Of a stretch of DNA of 64,000 nt, positions 61,892-64,000 are shown piece by piece. The DNA is from Occultella gossypii (GTDB lineage: Bacteria; Actinomycetota; Actinomycetes; Actinomycetales; Beutenbergiaceae): contig NZ_JAGSHT010000016.1 in NCBI RefSeq assembly GCF_019947135.1, forward strand, positions 1-64,000, in the 5' to 3' direction. Position numbers and translations under genes: made by a program. The notes under the pieces are model-generated. The model did not search any database. It was not told the origin of the DNA and saw nothing but the letters and a program-made list of their open reading frames with translations. Within the stretch, counting starts at the first letter, position 1, and every line of letters starts with the position of its first letter.

Positions 61892-63964
61892 TCAGGAGTT
61901 GGTCGCGCGGACGAGGTTGAAGGTGACCTGATCGACCCGTCCGGCGGCCCCGGTGTCGGGGTCGACGTACTGCACGCCTACGGTGTGTTGACCCGCGTTG
62001 AGCCTTGGGGCACCCTGCTCCGGCCAGCACCGCGTCACCTGACCCCAGCCGTCACCGAGGTCGTCCTCGATCGCGTGCTCCGACTCGCGGACTTCGGTGT
62101 CGAGGATGAACCTCACATGCTCGAGATACTCCCCCGCCACGGTGATGTTGATGCCACCGAGCACATCGCCGCACTGCAGCAGCGGCTGGTACCGGATCTC
62201 GTCGCCGTCCTCCAGATCCAGGACGGGGGCTTGGAAGAGGTACGGTCCCACCGGCGCCGTGGGGGTCGAGGCATCACTGACGTCATCCAGAGCGCGGTTG
62301 GCGGCGGCGGAGTCGACGCCCGGGCCGGCATCAGCGCCCGCATCAGGCAGCGTCTGGGTCGCGCGGTACCAGGTCTCTTCCCCGTCCGTGGCCGGGGCCG
62401 GGATCGCTGACCATGACTCGTCGTCGGCCACGACTGCCGTCGCCACCGTGACGTCGGCATCGTCGAGGATCGTGATGGTCGCACCCGGCTCCCCCACACC
62501 GGAAAGCTCCGGCGAGACGAGCACAGGACCAGTGTCCGTGCCGACGAGGGTCACGGCCACTGGTGGGTCGGGCTCGACCGGGCCCGGGTCAGTGGGCTCG
62601 TCCGTGGGGTCGGGGTCGACCGGCGTGGGATCGACGGGAGTCGGGTCGACAGGGGTGGGATCGACCGGGGTGGGCGTCTGATCCGTGGCCGGCGGCGTGG
62701 GGTTCGTTCGGACGACGGGCCTCGTGGGGACGGGCGCCGTCCTCACCGGCGGACTCGTCGGCGACGTCGGGGTGGCTGTCGGGTTCGGGGTCGGCAATGT
62801 AGTTGTCGGCGCGTCCGTCGGCGTCGCGCTCGGGTCCGGGTCGGCGGTGGCGGTGGCGGTGGCGGTGGCGACGATCGCCCCCGGGTCGGTCCCTGCGCCG
62901 GGCGGCGCGGGCGGGTTCGACCAGGCCACCGCCGCAACGACGACGAGCGCGACCATCGCAACGGACGTGCCCGCGACGATCGGGTTCGCCTTCACCACGC
63001 GTCCGACCGTGCGTGCCGCGGCGAACCCACCTGACGCGGCGCCCGTCTTCGCGACTGTTGTCCCGGCCGCGCCAGCGGCCTTCGTCGCGGCGCCGGCACC
63101 GGCGGCGCCCCCGAGCACGATGCCGGCCTTGACCACGGCCGAGGTCAGGAAGAACAGCGGCAGTGTGACGACCACCGGCACGAGCACGGCGCCGAGCTTC
63201 TCCGAGACCGCCGTCAGCTCGAGCGCGACAGCGCTGCAGTCCACGCACCCCTGGAGGTGGTTCTGCACGGCGAGTCGGCGTCGCGCCGTGAGACGCCCGG
63301 TCTCGTAGTCCCCCAGTTGCGGGACGACCTTGGCGCACTCCGCGGGCAGGTCGGTGCGCCGTCCGGCACCGACGTGTGCCTGCAACCAGGCCGACCGGAA
63401 CCCGCTGCGCGCCCGGGAGGCCAGCACGGCCACCGCCGTCGGCTTGATCCCCATCTCCTCGGACAGCGCCGCGGGACCGTAGCCCTCGACCTCGGTCAGC
63501 CAGAGGACCTGCTGCCAGCGGGCCGGCAGGGACCTGAACGCGTCGGTGACGATGCCCCGTTCCAGGACGTCGTCGCTGGCGTCGGCGACCACCATCGGTT
63601 CGACTGCTCCAGCGACGTCGTCCAGATCGTCGACCGGGATCTCACCGACCCGCCGGGACCGGTCGATCGCCACGTTGCGCAGGGCACCGAAGAGATACGG
63701 GGCGAAACCCTGCGTGGGCCCGCCTCCGGATCGGATCGCGCGGAGCACCCCGACGAACGCGTCCTGCACGACGTCCTCAGCGTGCTCGCCGGCGCCGTTG
63801 CGCTTGGCCGACCGCACCGCCTGGTCGCGATACCGGTCGTAGAGCACGGCAAAGACCGCCACGTGCCCGGCCCGGACCTCGTCGAGGAGGCTCTCGTCAG
63901 TCTCCTCGCGCCAGTCCCTGGCTTCGGCCACCTGACGAGGGAAGCCCAACGCCATCTGTGCCAT
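61892..63964 (-). CDS. Membrane-anchored ECF sigma factor with fused zinc-finger anti-sigma and extracellular domain
   Basis: This is a 690-residue fusion. Residues ~20-190 are ECF sigma regions 2 and 4 (ELDEVRAGHVAVFAVLYDRYRDQ-like start, DVVQDAFVGVLRA, then LPARWQQVLWLTEVEGYGPAALSEEMG). A zinc-finger anti-sigma motif follows (His236, Cys240, Cys243). Then come hydrophobic segments near 260-290 and 340. A Pro/Thr-rich extracellular linker with four V-D-P-T-P repeats follows, then an exported beta-rich region with an Ig-like fold (about 470-690). It likely senses an outside signal and releases or exposes the sigma part. AAAGGGC precedes ATG 63964. Confidence 0.85.
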   Translation of the reverse strand: MAQMALGFPRQVAEARDWREETDESLLDEVRAGHVAVFAVLYDRYRDQAVRSAKRNGAGEHAEDVVQDAFVGVLRAIRSGGGPTQGFAPYLFGALRNVAIDRSRRVGEIPVDDLDDVAGAVEPMVVADASDDVLERGIVTDAFRSLPARWQQVLWLTEVEGYGPAALSEEMGIKPTAVAVLASRARSGFRSAWLQAHVGAGRRTDLPAECAKVVPQLGDYETGRLTARRRLAVQNHLQGCVDCSAVALELTAVSEKLGAVLVPVVVTLPLFFLTSAVVKAGIVLGGAAGAGAATKAAGAAGTTVAKTGAASGGFAAARTVGRVVKANPIVAGTSVAMVALVVVAAVAWSNPPAPPGAGTDPGAIVATATATATADPDPSATPTDAPTTTLPTPNPTATPTSPTSPPVRTAPVPTRPVVRTNPTPPATDQTPTPVDPTPVDPTPVDPTPVDPDPTDEPTDPGPVEPDPPVAVTLVGTDTGPVLVSPELSGVGEPGATITILDDADVTVATAVVADDESWSAIPAPATDGEETWYRATQTLPDAGADAGPGVDSAAANRALDDVSDASTPTAPVGPYLFQAPVLDLEDGDEIRYQPLLQCGDVLGGINITVAGEYLEHVRFILDTEVRESEHAIEDDLGDGWGQVTRCWPEQGAPRLNAGQHTVGVQYVDPDTGAAGRVDQVTFNLVRATNS
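62609..62668 (-). repeat. 15-bp tandem repeat encoding V-D-P-T-P
   Basis: Four 15-bp units encode the V-D-P-T-P repeats of the sigma-factor fusion's wall-spanning linker. Confidence 0.8.
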
Positions 63965-64000
63965 GCATGCCCTTTGGTGGGTTCAGGCCTCCAAGGGTAG

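Noticed and set aside
62846-62875. GGC/GGT-type microsatellite as a functional element
   Set aside because: It is a coding run for alternating Ala/Thr in the sigma-fusion linker and needs no other explanation.

Overview
The window is very GC-rich, densely packed DNA from an actinobacterium, probably of the order Micrococcales. The grounds are the strong third-position GC bias, a 13E12-type HNH nuclease fragment, AfsR/SARP-type STAND regulators, TAnnnT -10 boxes placed directly before ATG starts, Tat lipoproteins, and a sigma factor fused to a zinc-finger anti-sigma region. The family cannot be settled from the window. No rRNA, tRNA, CRISPR array, insertion sequence or prophage was seen.

Layout. 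1-5 kb: the end of an HNH nuclease gene, a WXG100-like protein and two tandem patatin-like lipases. 5-9.1 kb: a small glycine-rich membrane protein, an amidohydrolase, a P-loop kinase-like protein and a PoxB-type thiamine-diphosphate enzyme. 9.2-11.6 kb: a type II NADH-dehydrogenase-like flavoprotein translationally coupled to a homologue of cyanobacterial acyl-ACP reductase. 11.6-12.3 kb: a gene-poor stretch with two 85-bp tandem repeats. 12.3-20.9 kb: a glycan-use operon (LplB/LplC-type permeases, Tat lipoprotein binding protein, an unrecognised toroid-like enzyme and a GH36-like alpha-galactosidase) facing a GntR-type repressor, with a TTGACA promoter and a palindrome on its -10. 21-27.1 kb: two 1006-residue AfsR-like regulators whose DNA-binding segments are almost identical at the DNA level. 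27-32.3 kb: a HAD phosphatase, an MFS exporter with an Arg-rich tail, ArfB, a lipid-kinase-like protein and an ADP-ribosylglycohydrolase-like protein that has lost its metal-binding aspartates.

32.4-47 kb reads as one functional block. A minus-strand operon runs histidine phosphatase, endonuclease/exonuclease/phosphatase-fold protein, family 5 lipoprotein, AraM, AraB. It faces an exported metallophosphatase with three lamin-tail-like domains. Beyond that lies an IclR-DppBCDF import operon. The inferred job is uptake and breakdown of a phosphorylated polyol or sugar. 47.3-49.8 kb: two unrecognised proteins and a LacI regulator, preceded by an eight-codon leader ORF. 49.8-53 kb: a copper operon (copA plus an exported Ytk-like protein) with a CsoR-type palindrome filling the promoter spacer. 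53-54.3 kb: alanine dehydrogenase. 54.4-61.5 kb: an Xre-type regulator divergent from a 2005-residue DUF4011 helicase with an N-terminal transglutaminase-like domain and a C-terminal nuclease-like domain. A 22-bp inverted repeat lies between them. The window ends with a membrane-anchored ECF sigma/anti-sigma fusion.
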